Position numbers and translations under genes: made by a program. 64,000 nt of DNA from an uncultured Aquimarina sp. (GTDB lineage: Bacteria; Bacteroidota; Bacteroidia; Flavobacteriales; Flavobacteriaceae). Shown in pieces: positions 9,277 to 19,066 of the stretch. The number at the start of each line of letters is the position of its first letter. The stretch's first letter is position 1. Location: contig NZ_CANLYD010000011.1 of the NCBI RefSeq assembly GCF_947495315.1, positions 164,533-228,532 of the forward strand, read 5' to 3'. A model generated the notes under the pieces. That model ran no database searches. It saw only the letters and a list, made by a program, of their open reading frames with translations, and was not told the DNA's origin.

Positions 9277-10809
9277 TTAAAGTGAATACGAGCCAATCTT
9301 GTTTAATACAAGTAGCTCATCAAGATATTTTCTGGAGTTAGAGAGTCTAGGTATTTTATGTTGGCCTCCAAGTTTATCATTTTTTTTCAACCAATCATAA
9401 AATAAATAAGGCCTAGCATTATTAATCTGTAGGATATTTAATGTGGTATTGTTATACCTTTTTGCTTCATAGTCGCTATTAATATCTTGAAGATTTCGAT
9501 CGAGAATGTCAGCGAAATGATCAAGATTCTTAGGATGTTTTTTAAATTCAATCATCCATTCGTGAGCACCTTTTTCTTTTCCTTCCATAAAAATTGGTGC
9601 CACTGTATAATCAATGATTTCACTATCGGTTTCTTTTGTAGCTTTCCTAAGTGCTTCTTCCGCGTTTTCAATAATAAGTTCTTCTCCAAATACATTGATA
9701 TGATGTTTTGTTCTTCCAGATACTTTTATTCTATAAGGATTAATAGAGGTAAAACGAACTGTATCACCAATTTTATATCTCCATAAACCAGCATTGGTAG
9801 TAATAATAACAGCATAATTTTTGCCAATTTCTACATCACTTAATGGTATCACTTTTTCATCTGTTGATCCATAAGTATCCATAGGAATAAATTCATAAAA
9901 AATACCATAATCAAGCATTAATAAGAGCTCCGATGATTCGTTGCGATCTTGGATTGCAAAAAAACCTTCAGATGCATTGTAAATTTCGTAATACCTAAAA
10001 GAATCTCGTGGTAGGATCTTTTTGTATTGATCAATATAGGGTTCAAAACTTACTCCTCCATGAAAGTATACTTCGATATTTTTCCATATTTCAAAAAGAT
10101 GTTTTTGCCCTGTTGTTTCTAATACTTGATTTAATAGAACCAACATCCAGGATGGCACTCCGGCAAGGCTAGTAACATTTTCCTGAATGGTTTCGTTTAC
10201 AATTGCCATCATTTTTGTTTCCCAGTCACTCATTAAAGAAACTTCGTTACTTGGAGTAGAACTGAATTCTGCCCAAAACGGCATATTGTCAATGATAATT
10301 GCAGACAAATCACCAAATGAGGTGCCATTTTCTTTATATAACTCTTTACTTCCTCCTAGGCGCAGACTTTTTCCGGTAAAGAGTTTAGAGTTTTCATTGT
10401 TATTGAGATACATGCATAAAAGATCTTTCCCCGCTGCATAATGGCAATCTTCCAGTGATTCTTGGCTCACAGGAATAAACTTGCTTTTAGCATTCGTAGT
10501 TCCACTAGATTTTGCAAACCATTTAATAGGTGTAGGCCAATATATATTATGTTCTCCTAACCTGCTACGTTCGATCATTTCTTCATAATCTTCATAAGAA
10601 CGAATAGGAACACGTTCTTTAAAGGTTTCATAGCTATAAATAGATGAAAAACCATAGGTCTTGCCAAGCTCAGTGTTTTTGGCTGTTTCTAATAAAACAT
10701 GTAACAACTCCAGCTGTACCTCGTTGGGGTATTTTAGAAAAAGCTCCATCTGATGAAAACGCTTTTTTAGAAACCAGCTAGCGATAGAATTTACTAAAGG
10801 AATTGGCAT
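9277..10809 (-). CDS. GH3-family acyl-adenylate-forming protein
   Basis: This 510-residue protein is of the GH3 branch of the firefly-luciferase-like adenylating superfamily. The plant members conjugate amino acids to acyl acids; the bacterial role is unknown. The nucleotide-binding loop SSGTTNAKSKFIPVS lies near residue 110. The YNASEGFFAIQ block corresponds to the second ATP motif, and the KISGRTKHHINVFGEE-like hinge to the third (here KVSGRTKHHINVFGEE). It is divergent from the DUF2797 gene, a common Flavobacteriia arrangement. Confidence 0.9.
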   Translation of the reverse strand: MPIPLVNSIASWFLKKRFHQMELFLKYPNEVQLELLHVLLETAKNTELGKTYGFSSIYSYETFKERVPIRSYEDYEEMIERSRLGEHNIYWPTPIKWFAKSSGTTNAKSKFIPVSQESLEDCHYAAGKDLLCMYLNNNENSKLFTGKSLRLGGSKELYKENGTSFGDLSAIIIDNMPFWAEFSSTPSNEVSLMSDWETKMMAIVNETIQENVTSLAGVPSWMLVLLNQVLETTGQKHLFEIWKNIEVYFHGGVSFEPYIDQYKKILPRDSFRYYEIYNASEGFFAIQDRNESSELLLMLDYGIFYEFIPMDTYGSTDEKVIPLSDVEIGKNYAVIITTNAGLWRYKIGDTVRFTSINPYRIKVSGRTKHHINVFGEELIIENAEEALRKATKETDSEIIDYTVAPIFMEGKEKGAHEWMIEFKKHPKNLDHFADILDRNLQDINSDYEAKRYNNTTLNILQINNARPYLFYDWLKKNDKLGGQHKIPRLSNSRKYLDELLVLNKIGSYSL

Positions 10810-10933
10810 TTTTTGATGTATCTTTAGGCTGCAATTAGCATTAATATGATTGTGTGGTTGACTTTAGTCGGAAACTAAAATAATAAAAATAATAACATTC
10901 TTTTTATACATTTAACTTATAACTGAACTTTTT

Positions 10934-11728
10934 ATGCAATATGAAGGCGTATTAACCAAAATGCAAACTGAGGTAGGGACCCCAATTCAATACTATTTAG
11001 TGTTTGATTCTGATTTTATTCATATGAATCAATTATTGAATAAAACCCTTAGTATAAAATTTGTTGGTTATCAGTGTTTAGCTTGTGGCGAAAACAAAAA
11101 AATATATAGGCAAGGATATTGTTACGATGATTTTTATAATCAACCCCAGGTTGGAGATTGGGTAATGCGTCCAGAACTAAGTAAAGCTCATTTAGATATC
11201 GAAGATCGAAATTTGGATTTTGAGAAGAAAGTACAACTTCAGCCGCATATAGTTTATTTAGCTAATTCGAGTAATATTAAGGTTGGTGTAACCCGAAAAA
11301 CACAAGTTCCTACTAGATGGATCGATCAAGGAGCTCATGAAGCTATTGAAATTGTAGAAGTACCTAATCGATACCTTGCAGGAATCACTGAAGTAGCTTT
11401 AAAAGATCACGTAGCTGATAAAACGAATTGGCGAAAAATGCTCAAAAATGAGATTGAAGATGAAGATTTAGTGACCTATAGAGATAAACTTAAAGAATTT
11501 ATTCCTGATGAGGTAAAAGAGTATTTCATAGAAAACAATAAAGAAACCGAACTTGATTTTCCCGTATTAGAGTATCCTACTAAACTAAAGAGCTTAAATC
11601 TGGAAAAAATACCAGAATATTCTGGTGTTTTAAAAGGTATCAAAGGTCAATATTTGATTTTTGAAGATGATACTGTTTTTAATGTTCGGAATAATGAAGG
11701 ATATGTAGTACAGTTAACTATGATTTAA
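10934..11728 (+). CDS. DUF2797 family protein
   Basis: This is a 264-residue DUF2797 member of unknown biochemical function. A short cysteine set near residues 49-62 (CLACG, then YCYDDF) may bind metal. The conserved core includes YLANSSNIKVGVTRKTQ and TRWIDQGA, then NRYLAGITEVALKDH. It diverges from the GH3-like gene with a 124-base intergenic region. Its stop overlaps the stop of the convergent decarboxylase by four bases. Confidence 0.88.
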   Translation: MQYEGVLTKMQTEVGTPIQYYLVFDSDFIHMNQLLNKTLSIKFVGYQCLACGENKKIYRQGYCYDDFYNQPQVGDWVMRPELSKAHLDIEDRNLDFEKKVQLQPHIVYLANSSNIKVGVTRKTQVPTRWIDQGAHEAIEIVEVPNRYLAGITEVALKDHVADKTNWRKMLKNEIEDEDLVTYRDKLKEFIPDEVKEYFIENNKETELDFPVLEYPTKLKSLNLEKIPEYSGVLKGIKGQYLIFEDDTVFNVRNNEGYVVQLTMI

Positions 11729-13179
11729 TTAGCGCTTTCTATTGCTAATACTTCATTTCCATATAGTTCACATTGCTCGATAGTTTCTTTAATATGATCC
11801 ATCGTTGTTCTAGGATTGATTAAACACATTCTTAACACTACTTGGCCTAAAAGTACTGTAGTGACTAATAATGCTTCTCTAGAATTAATCATTTTTTCAG
11901 AAATTTTCTGATTTATTATATCAATCTCCTTTTCTGAGAAATTTTTATCAATAGGGTTATATCTAAAATTTATTACTGCTAAGGTAGCAGGTGATATGAC
12001 TTCCCATTTCGGACTTTTTCTTAATAAACCTTCAGTTTGGTCAGCTAATTCTATATTATATTGAATTGCCTTTTTAAAAGAATCCAAACCAAATGTCTTT
12101 AATGACATGTAAAACTTTAATGCTCGAAACCGACGAGTTAATTGGATACCGTGATCGTAGAAGTTAATTTCGGATTCATTACCTTCCACGTCTCTTAGGT
12201 ATTCTGGTTTTTCGCTGAAAGTTCCACTCAGCCAATTATGATTCTTAACTAATAAACAACCCATTTCATAAGGTTGGAAAAACCATTTATGAGGATCTAC
12301 TGTTAGAGAATCTGCTTTTTCAATACCTTTTAATAAATTTTTTCCGTTATCGGCTAGTATTGCAGCACCGCCATAAGCTCCATCAATATGGAACCATAAT
12401 TCTTCTTCATTACAGATTCTTGCCATTTCATCTAGTGGATCTACTGTTCCTGTGTTTGTAGTACCAGCAGAGGCAATCAAGCAAAAAGGTTCTAGTCCTT
12501 GAAGACGATCCTTAGCGATAGCATTCTTTAATTTATTAAGAGATATTTTGAATTCCAGATCTGTAGGTATGACTCTTATTTGACTCTTTTTAAAGCCTAT
12601 CACTTTAATCGCTTTTATATTAGAAGAGTGTGCCTGGTCTGATAAGTAAATTACTGCTTTAGAAAAATCATCTCCACATTTTATTCTTCTGGCGGTTACT
12701 AATGCAGTAAGGTTAGCCATGGATCCTCCGCTTGTAAAAATACCTCCTCCTTTTTTGGTGCCAAATCCAAAAATTTCTAACAGCCAGTTCATCATAAGTA
12801 TTTCTAATTCTGCTGCTCCCGGCGATGCAGCCCAACCACCAGAGAAAATATTAAACCCTGTAGCAATGGTATCTGCCATCGCACTGATGTAATTACTTGG
12901 ACCTGGTACGAAAGAAAATGATTTTGGGTGTGATACAATAGTGCTTTGCGGAACAACATTTTCCATCACAAAATTAAGAACTTCATTGGCTTCTGTTGGG
13001 TGGTGTGGTATATCTTCTGCTAGCAAGCTGTCCATTTCTTCCCTAGTAGCTATTGCTACTGGTTTTTTGGAGTCCTGAGTATCAAAATGTTCTACAATAT
13101 GATCAATAATTGTATAGCCATATTGTTTCATATCATCTTTAGATAACTCTAGTTTAGCGTTGAGGTCATTTTCTATCAT
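11725..13179 (-). CDS. PLP-dependent group II amino-acid decarboxylase
   Basis: This fold-type I PLP enzyme belongs to the aromatic-amino-acid / diaminobutyrate / glutamate decarboxylase family (484 residues from the chosen start). The PLP lysine is in TVDPHKWFFQP. The HIDGAYGG motif holds the pyridine-stacking and aspartate residues, and TSGGSMANLTAL binds phosphate. The frame is open to 13224, but a TATTTTTG -7 box at 13206-13213 lies between that Met and the one at 13179, so transcription probably starts too late for the upstream Met. The substrate is uncertain. Confidence 0.85.
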   Translation of the reverse strand: MIENDLNAKLELSKDDMKQYGYTIIDHIVEHFDTQDSKKPVAIATREEMDSLLAEDIPHHPTEANEVLNFVMENVVPQSTIVSHPKSFSFVPGPSNYISAMADTIATGFNIFSGGWAASPGAAELEILMMNWLLEIFGFGTKKGGGIFTSGGSMANLTALVTARRIKCGDDFSKAVIYLSDQAHSSNIKAIKVIGFKKSQIRVIPTDLEFKISLNKLKNAIAKDRLQGLEPFCLIASAGTTNTGTVDPLDEMARICNEEELWFHIDGAYGGAAILADNGKNLLKGIEKADSLTVDPHKWFFQPYEMGCLLVKNHNWLSGTFSEKPEYLRDVEGNESEINFYDHGIQLTRRFRALKFYMSLKTFGLDSFKKAIQYNIELADQTEGLLRKSPKWEVISPATLAVINFRYNPIDKNFSEKEIDIINQKISEKMINSREALLVTTVLLGQVVLRMCLINPRTTMDHIKETIEQCELYGNEVLAIESAN

Positions 13180-13527
13180 TGGGATCTTTTTACCTACTTT
13201 ATTTGCAAAAATATGCGATTTCAAGCAGTATCTACTAGTATATTTTTATTAAAAAAAGGTATTCTACTTTGGAATGAAACAATAAAAAAAAATACTCAAT
13301 GACAATGTTTTATCGGAACATTAGCAAATACATTGCTATTAGGATTGCACCGATACATAAAAATGCGCTACTATTTTTCAATAGAACCTCAGTGTTTAGA
13401 TATGATAGTATGGAAATATCTCTTAATTCCTGCTACCCGTTTTGGTTATTTAGTATAGCTTTAATTTAGAAAAATATTAAAAAGATTAGTGGGGTGTATG
13501 TTGGATGTTTTAAGCAAAAAAAGATAA
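13180..13527. other. Intergenic region upstream of the decarboxylase
   Basis: It holds a probable minus-strand -7 box (TATTTTTG reading leftward, 13206-13213). Otherwise I see AT-rich sequence with no credible gene, RNA or repeat. Confidence 0.5.
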
Positions 13528-14160
13528 TTACGCTACTAAGAATTTTACTCCTTGAACAAAAGAAATGACAATGAGTGCAACACCAATAATTTTAAATAAT
13601 TTGGTTTTAGAATCATTAGGTTTTTGAGCCATTTTGTTTCCCCATTGGCTATATAGGTACAATGTGCCGATTTTGCCAAGGTATATTCCCGAAAAGAAAA
13701 GAAATAAGGCAATTAACGGGGTATATAGTGTGAGTTCGAAAAGATGTTTGTTTGTTAAGGATATCGCTACTATCCAATATATTATTACTGGGGGATTTAA
13801 AAATGCAAGAGAGAAACCAGTTATGAATTTAGATTTTCCCAACTTCAGTTTAGATACTTTTGCATTCGTGTCTTTTTTGTTTTTTCGTGCTAAAAAATAA
13901 ATACCGACTACTAAAAATATAGAAATAATTACTAACTGAATCCATCGGTTATTTTCGAAAAAGCCCGTGAGTTCCATACTACAATGTAGAGCAAAAAAGG
14001 CCAATAATACTTCTCCGATACCAGCTGCTAATGCAATACGGAATGCTTTTCTGGTATTTTCTTTAATTGTCGTGTTAATTACAGCTATGTTAACTGCTCC
14101 CAGAGGTAAAGCACCAGCTACCGAAGTTAAGATTCCCAGGATAAGATAGAATGTGATCAT
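13528..14160 (-). CDS. LysE-family exporter
   Basis: This 210-residue integral inner-membrane protein has six predicted helices of the LysE/RhtB export superfamily. The N-terminal helix contains the family motif GALPLGAVNIAVI, and FSLAFLNPPVIIYW is the typical second-half motif. Members export amino acids or related metabolites. It lies downstream of the decarboxylase region but has its own upstream terminator-isolated position, so no operon link can be claimed. Confidence 0.85.
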   Translation of the reverse strand: MITFYLILGILTSVAGALPLGAVNIAVINTTIKENTRKAFRIALAAGIGEVLLAFFALHCSMELTGFFENNRWIQLVIISIFLVVGIYFLARKNKKDTNAKVSKLKLGKSKFITGFSLAFLNPPVIIYWIVAISLTNKHLFELTLYTPLIALFLFFSGIYLGKIGTLYLYSQWGNKMAQKPNDSKTKLFKIIGVALIVISFVQGVKFLVA

Positions 14161-14220
14161 AGAGTCTTAGTACCTATTTTAAGGCTATCCTTACATTTAT
14201 TAAGTGGATTGTGTGTAATT

Positions 14221-14258
14221 AAAAAGAAGCGATAATTTTTATATTGTCGCTTCTTTTT
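14221..14258 (-). terminator. Terminator after unit C of the tandem array
   Basis: A 12-bp stem (AAAAAGAAGCGA with TCGCTTCTTTTT) reads as a terminator leftward after the 148-residue gene. Confidence 0.75.
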
Positions 14259-14300
14259 GTGATGTTATAATAGTTGTAGTTTGTGTGTTAAAAATTTGAT

Positions 14301-14747
14301 TTAAAAACTTCTAGTAACTCCGATTCTCATTTTTTTAATGACTTCCTCATAGTAAAGAATCGTTAATATAATTTTTTCGGTGTCTGCATAAGGTACAAGT
14401 TCTTCAATAGAGGTTTGCGCAGTATTTATAGCATCTTGAGTAGCTTCAGTACTTTTCTTAAGTGATTTTATATGACCAGAATCTTCTTTGATTCCTAAAT
14501 CACCTAACCGAACTCCAGGTTCGTTGGTTAGAGATAAAAATGGAATAACCGTTACAATTTCCTTTACTCGATCCTGATATAATTTGATGAGTTCTCCTTT
14601 TTTTAAATTTTCTAGATCACCTATCGTATGAAATTTCGTGATTTGATCTTTTTTAGCAAAAAAAATGGCCTCATCTTTTTCCTGAGCATTCGTGTATTGG
14701 AAAAATAGAAAAAAGATGAAGCCTATTAATAATTTTGATTTAAGCAT
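14301..14747 (-). CDS. Small secreted protein, unit C of a three-fold tandem array
   Basis: I do not recognise this 148-residue secreted protein family. A signal peptide (about residues 1-21, ending NAQ) precedes a predicted helical domain. All three paralogues share the core pattern KFHTI-x-[DE]L-x2-L-x-KG-x-L, then LY-x2-R-x2-EI, GIKE-x-S, PY-x-DT-x-KI, and a C-terminal Y-x-EE-x-IKK-x-R-x-G. It follows the 424-residue beta-helix-type gene by 91 bases and is probably co-transcribed. The mature protein is probably periplasmic. Confidence 0.8.
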   Translation of the reverse strand: MLKSKLLIGFIFFLFFQYTNAQEKDEAIFFAKKDQITKFHTIGDLENLKKGELIKLYQDRVKEIVTVIPFLSLTNEPGVRLGDLGIKEDSGHIKSLKKSTEATQDAINTAQTSIEELVPYADTEKIILTILYYEEVIKKMRIGVTRSF

Positions 14748-14838
14748 AATTTAAACTGTAGTATTAAAATTCATTTGATGGATTTAGGGGATCCGGAACA
14801 AAAAAAGTATTGTTTTATTATTAAAAAAAAGATAACAT

Positions 14839-16113
14839 TTATTGCATTACCATATAGTTATTCATTGCTTTCTTAAGTTGAAATTTTGGAGCTGATTTGC
14901 TTGTAGGGTCTTCAAAAAGCTTATCTACGCTTACAAAATCTTTAGTGAATCTATTATACTTTAGAACGTTCATTACACCATTATTTGGTTTATAGCTCAC
15001 TTCTACACCTTCTCCGTGAATATTAAAAAAGCTATTGTCCATTTTAAAAGCTCTTTCAAGAACAGCTAGAGATGTATAAGAATCATCGAATTTTACCACA
15101 TTTAAAAAACCAGAAATTTTGGAGTTGTGTAAATACACTAAAGCGGAGTTTGTTGCGGAAATAGCTGATGATGTATGTATATAATTGGAATTGTCAGAAA
15201 GATTTACAAAAGTGGAATTAGTAATGGTTACATCTGTAATAGCATTAGGTTTCAAATATCCTGAATTTTTATCATAACCGTCAATTTCTATTGCATACGA
15301 TCCTTTTGGGCTGTTAATATATGGGTGACGTATAGCCATTAAATAATCCAGGTCTCCTTTAAAACCTTCAGAAATTTGAAAATCGTCATCTTCTGCTTTG
15401 TATGAAAGCATATTTCTCATATTATTATTTCCTCCTGTCCAATTAAATGAATCCTGACCTGAGTAACTAACCATCACATGATCTATTATTGAGGCTGTTC
15501 CTATTCCAAATAGAGATAAACCATTCGAGTTTTCGATTCTTTTAGATTTATTACCTGGAAATTCTATTCGGACATATCTTAAAATTGTAGTTTGCTCGTT
15601 TTGATCACTTCCTCCATATACAGAATACTGAGGATTGAAATTTCCTTTGATGACACCGTTACCAGATACTGAGTTTACTTTCCCGGAACCAGCTATTATT
15701 ATTCCTCCCCAATCTCCACTTGCTCTCGATTTAGGAGCTTTGTTAGATGTGAAAACAATAGGATAGGCTTCAGATCCAACTGCAATCAATTTAGAACCTC
15801 GCGTTATGATGAGATTCGCAGGATTTTCATGATCGCCTCTGATCACAGTTCCTTCCTGAATTGTTAGTGTAGCATTGCCAGTAACATATACATCTCCAGA
15901 TAGTAAATACACTGTATCATTATTTAAGTAAGTGTCTTCTGCTATAATATTTGGAAGCTTTTCGTCAGCTTCAGGATAATTTGTGGTGTTGGGAGTAAAG
16001 TTGGTCCAGCCTTTTATCCATTTACTATCGCTACCGTTAAAATCTTGTGCATTAGAGGTTAGAATGGTAATAGTTAGTAGGAGACATGTAGTCAAGGCGC
16101 ATCTTAGTTTCAT
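14839..16113 (-). CDS. Secreted beta-helix-type protein, unit C
   Basis: This 424-residue exported protein has a signal peptide of about 22 residues ending SNAQ. It contains repeated strand-turn units typical of right-handed parallel beta-helix surface proteins of Bacteroidetes: SGDVYVTGNATLTIQEGT, then PIVFTSNKAP, SGDWGGIIIAGSG, SVYGGSD and TTILRYVRIEF. Related proteins are often annotated as T9SS-associated or hemagglutinin-like, but no T9SS sorting domain is present; the C-terminus is ANNYMVMQ-like (MNNYMVMQ), shared with the two paralogues. The function is unknown. It forms a pair with the small gene downstream. Confidence 0.82.
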   Translation of the reverse strand: MKLRCALTTCLLLTITILTSNAQDFNGSDSKWIKGWTNFTPNTTNYPEADEKLPNIIAEDTYLNNDTVYLLSGDVYVTGNATLTIQEGTVIRGDHENPANLIITRGSKLIAVGSEAYPIVFTSNKAPKSRASGDWGGIIIAGSGKVNSVSGNGVIKGNFNPQYSVYGGSDQNEQTTILRYVRIEFPGNKSKRIENSNGLSLFGIGTASIIDHVMVSYSGQDSFNWTGGNNNMRNMLSYKAEDDDFQISEGFKGDLDYLMAIRHPYINSPKGSYAIEIDGYDKNSGYLKPNAITDVTITNSTFVNLSDNSNYIHTSSAISATNSALVYLHNSKISGFLNVVKFDDSYTSLAVLERAFKMDNSFFNIHGEGVEVSYKPNNGVMNVLKYNRFTKDFVSVDKLFEDPTSKSAPKFQLKKAMNNYMVMQ

Positions 16114-16590
16114 AAAAGTTTTATTTTTGGGGTTATAAATTAGGAAGAAAATTCTTTCTTCTTTTTTTTAGGTCACTAAGTTAAGATACTTTTAGAAGAG
16201 TCGGTTACGGGTTTTCCGTAAAATATGTACGTTCGTCGTTTTTTTTGATTAAATTAATAAAACATTAAGAGTATAATTCCTACTTATAAAGGTTTTATGA
16301 TGCTGATTATCAATAATTTAATAATTGTTTACTTATTTTGATAAAATGATAAACAAAAATGTTTTTAATCTTTAATTATTTTTTTTGATGATAACTTATT
16401 TTTATTAAAATACTGTTTTTGAGTGATTTACGTATTTTTGTTTTTATGTAGTATTATTACAAATTTTAGTGTTCTATATGAATTTTTGCTTTTTAAAAAT
16501 CAGAAAGACACAAAATTAGAGAGTCGTATGACAGTTTTTTGTGTCTTTAGTCGATTTTGTTTTTAAATTATTATCCGTTAAAATGAAGAC
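16114..16590. other. Long AT-rich intergenic region between units B and C
   Basis: There are 477 bases with no credible gene. It must contain the leftward promoter of unit C and the end of the unit B transcript. I see no clear -33/-7 pair and no strong hairpin. Confidence 0.5.
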
Positions 16591-17031
16591 TTAGATATTT
16601 CCTTCCTTACCTAACCGCATCTTTTTAATCATTTCTTCGAAATATAATACCGCCCAGATAATCTTATCTGTATCAGAGTAAGGAACTAATTCTTTTATGG
16701 TGTTTGTTGTGTAAACAAATGCTCTATCCGCTATTTCATTATTTTTCTCTACTATTTTGATTTTATCAGAATCTTCTTTGATACCCACATCACTAAGACT
16801 GGTTCCAGGTTTATTGTTTAGGGATAGATAGGGTAGCACTACAAAAATTTCTCGAGCACGTTCCAGATATAGTTCTATTAGTGCTCCTTTATTAAGATCT
16901 TGCAATTCATCAATAGTATGAAATCGGTTAATCAGTTTGTCATTATCAAAAAAAACTCCTTTTTTCTTTGTTTGTCCGCTTATGCTACTAATGGTAAGTG
17001 TTATTAGTAATAAAGTAATTATTTTTTTCAT
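16591..17031 (-). CDS. Small secreted protein, unit B of the tandem array
   Basis: This 146-residue paralogue of the products at 14301-14747 and 18600-19034 has a signal peptide ending near SGQ. The conserved blocks are present: RFHTIDELQDLNKG, LYLERAREI, VGIKEDS, PYSDTDKI and YFEEMIKKMRLG. It starts 27 bases after the 418-residue partner ends, which indicates one transcript. The family is unrecognised. Confidence 0.8.
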   Translation of the reverse strand: MKKIITLLLITLTISSISGQTKKKGVFFDNDKLINRFHTIDELQDLNKGALIELYLERAREIFVVLPYLSLNNKPGTSLSDVGIKEDSDKIKIVEKNNEIADRAFVYTTNTIKELVPYSDTDKIIWAVLYFEEMIKKMRLGKEGNI

Positions 17032-17058
17032 GATGTTAGTTTTTGATGGAAGTGTAGT

Positions 17059-18315
17059 TTATTGAACTACCATATAGTTGTTTAGTGAATTTTTTAATGT
17101 AAAATCTGGATTAGCTTTGTCCAAAGGATTACTAAAAATTTCTTCAGGTTGTTGAAAAGCTTTAGTAAATCGATTGTATTTAAGTAAATTGAATGTATCA
17201 CCGGTTATATTATGATGAGTAATAACACCCTCACTATGTACATTAAAAAAACTGTTGTCAAGCTTAAAAGCTGTTTCTATCATTTTAAGAGTAGAGAAAG
17301 ATTTATCTAATTTAACTACATCAGAGAATCCCGATATATTGGAGTCATTTAGATATAATTCGCCAAGGTTGTTTATAGATATAGCCGCTCTGGAATGATG
17401 ATAATTACTTTCATTCACTAAGGTGATCAATGTTGCACCTGTGATATCAATACTAGAAAGTATTTTAGAATTCTCGAATCCTAAGTTTTTATTATAGCCA
17501 TCTACTTCTATTGCATAGGATCCATTGTTGCTTGTAATATAAGGGTGTTTAATAGCCAGAATATTTATAAGCTCACCTCTGTACCCTTGTGTGAAGTCAA
17601 AATCGTCATCATTAGATTTAAAAGAAATAAGATTTTTAGCTTTAGATGCTCCTCCATGCCATTCAAAGGAGTCGTCTGCAGAATAACTTACCATAATGTT
17701 TTCTACTATAGATTGATTTCCTAGGGTATATAACGAAAGCCCATTTGTAGATTTGCCCGCGTATTCAATTCTAACGTATCTTAAAATTGTGGTTTCCTCA
17801 TCAATATTATTTCCACCAAATATGCTATATAATGGATTGAATTTTCCTTTTATAGTTCCTTCTCCTTCTATAGTATTTGCTTTACCCGAACCTATAATAG
17901 TAATTCCGCCCCAATCACCACTTTTTCTGGAGTTTCGGGATTTGTTAGATGTAAATACAATAGGTAATGCTTTGCTACCATCAGCAATTAGCTTAGCTCC
18001 TTTGGTAATAATTAGATTCGTAGACTTTTCTGTATCTGCTTTTATAAGAGTTCCCTCTTGTATAGTCAATGTAGCATCGTTAGTTACATATACGTCTCCA
18101 GACATAAGATAAACAATATCACTTCTTAGATAGGTGTCCTTGTTTATAATATTAGGTAATTGTTCATCGTGGGTAAGATAATTGGTTTTGTTTGGTTCAA
18201 AATTGGTCCAATCCCTGGTCCACTTCATATTATTAGGATTAAAGTCGCTTTGAGATAATCCTGAAATTGAAATTGCAATAAATAAAAATATGCTTAACAG
18301 TTCTCTTTTTTTCAT
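17059..18315 (-). CDS. Secreted beta-helix-type protein, unit B
   Basis: This 418-residue paralogue of the unit C and unit A proteins has a signal peptide of about 20 residues (ending SGLS). The shared landmarks occur in order: WTRDWTNFEPN, SGDVYVTNDATLTIQEGT, SGDWGGITIIGSG, TTILRYVRIEYAG, NGLSLYTLG, an acidic DDDFD turn near residue 235, AIKHPYI and GSYAIEVDGY, ending NNYMVVQ. A predicted right-handed beta-helix fits the strand-turn periodicity. The binding target or enzymatic activity is unknown. Confidence 0.82.
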   Translation of the reverse strand: MKKRELLSIFLFIAISISGLSQSDFNPNNMKWTRDWTNFEPNKTNYLTHDEQLPNIINKDTYLRSDIVYLMSGDVYVTNDATLTIQEGTLIKADTEKSTNLIITKGAKLIADGSKALPIVFTSNKSRNSRKSGDWGGITIIGSGKANTIEGEGTIKGKFNPLYSIFGGNNIDEETTILRYVRIEYAGKSTNGLSLYTLGNQSIVENIMVSYSADDSFEWHGGASKAKNLISFKSNDDDFDFTQGYRGELINILAIKHPYITSNNGSYAIEVDGYNKNLGFENSKILSSIDITGATLITLVNESNYHHSRAAISINNLGELYLNDSNISGFSDVVKLDKSFSTLKMIETAFKLDNSFFNVHSEGVITHHNITGDTFNLLKYNRFTKAFQQPEEIFSNPLDKANPDFTLKNSLNNYMVVQ

Positions 18316-18548
18316 AACTTCATTTTTTTAGTCTCACACTTTGTTAAACCACATTGGACTATTCATCCAAAAAATCAAAATTTGTTTGTTAGTACTCCAT
18401 TTAGTTCGGTGAAATAGGATGAAGATTACATAAAAAATGATTTATTAACATTTTTTTGTAAAAGTTGAAATATTGATAAGATATAAGATGTTGCTCTTTG
18501 TTTGTGCTTTAGTTGGTTCATTTTTAAGGAGATAAGCTCGTGTAAAAA

Positions 18549-18580
18549 CAAAAAAAACAGCCATATGTGGCTGTTTTTAT
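18549..18580 (-). terminator. Terminator after unit A of the tandem array
   Basis: A 9-bp stem (AAACAGCCA with TGGCTGTTT, 4-base loop) is followed by a U run when read leftward, 20 bases after the 144-residue gene. Confidence 0.85.
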
Positions 18581-18599
18581 ACATTCGTAAATGGGTGTT

Positions 18600-19034
18600 T
18601 TAGAAATTTCCGTTCACTCCTATTCGAATTTTTTTAATCATTTCTTCATAGTAGAGAATAGACCATACTATTTTCTCTGTATCTGCATAGGGTATAAACT
18701 CGGTTATTAAATTACCGGTACTCTCGAATGCTTCCGTAGTAGTTTCGTGATGTTTCTTTAAGAGTTTTAGATTGTCAGAGTTTTCCTTAATTCCAATATC
18801 AGAAAGACTTACACCTGCCTCATTAGTAAGCGCTATATAGGGTAGTACAGTAATAATCTCATTTGCTCGCTCTATATATAATTTAACAAGTTCTCCTTTT
18901 TTTAAATCTTCTAATTCATCAATAGTATGAAATTTAGTAATTAAGGTACTTTGATCAAAAAAGATATTCTTTTTAGATTGAGCAAAGCCTGTAGCGGTTA
19001 AAAAAAGAGCTATAAATAGGGTAATTGATTTCAT
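18600..19034 (-). CDS. Small secreted protein, unit A of the tandem array
   Basis: This 144-residue paralogue of the two other small secreted proteins in the array has a signal peptide ending GFAQ. It has the conserved KFHTIDELEDLKKG, LYIERANEI, IGIKENS, PYADTEKI and YYEEMIKKIRIG blocks. It lies 32 bases after its 422-residue partner, and a strong terminator follows. No known domain is recognised; the fold is probably an alpha-helical bundle. Confidence 0.8.
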   Translation of the reverse strand: MKSITLFIALFLTATGFAQSKKNIFFDQSTLITKFHTIDELEDLKKGELVKLYIERANEIITVLPYIALTNEAGVSLSDIGIKENSDNLKLLKKHHETTTEAFESTGNLITEFIPYADTEKIVWSILYYEEMIKKIRIGVNGNF

Positions 19035-19066
19035 TATAAAGATATTAATTAAGGTAAAAGTTAATT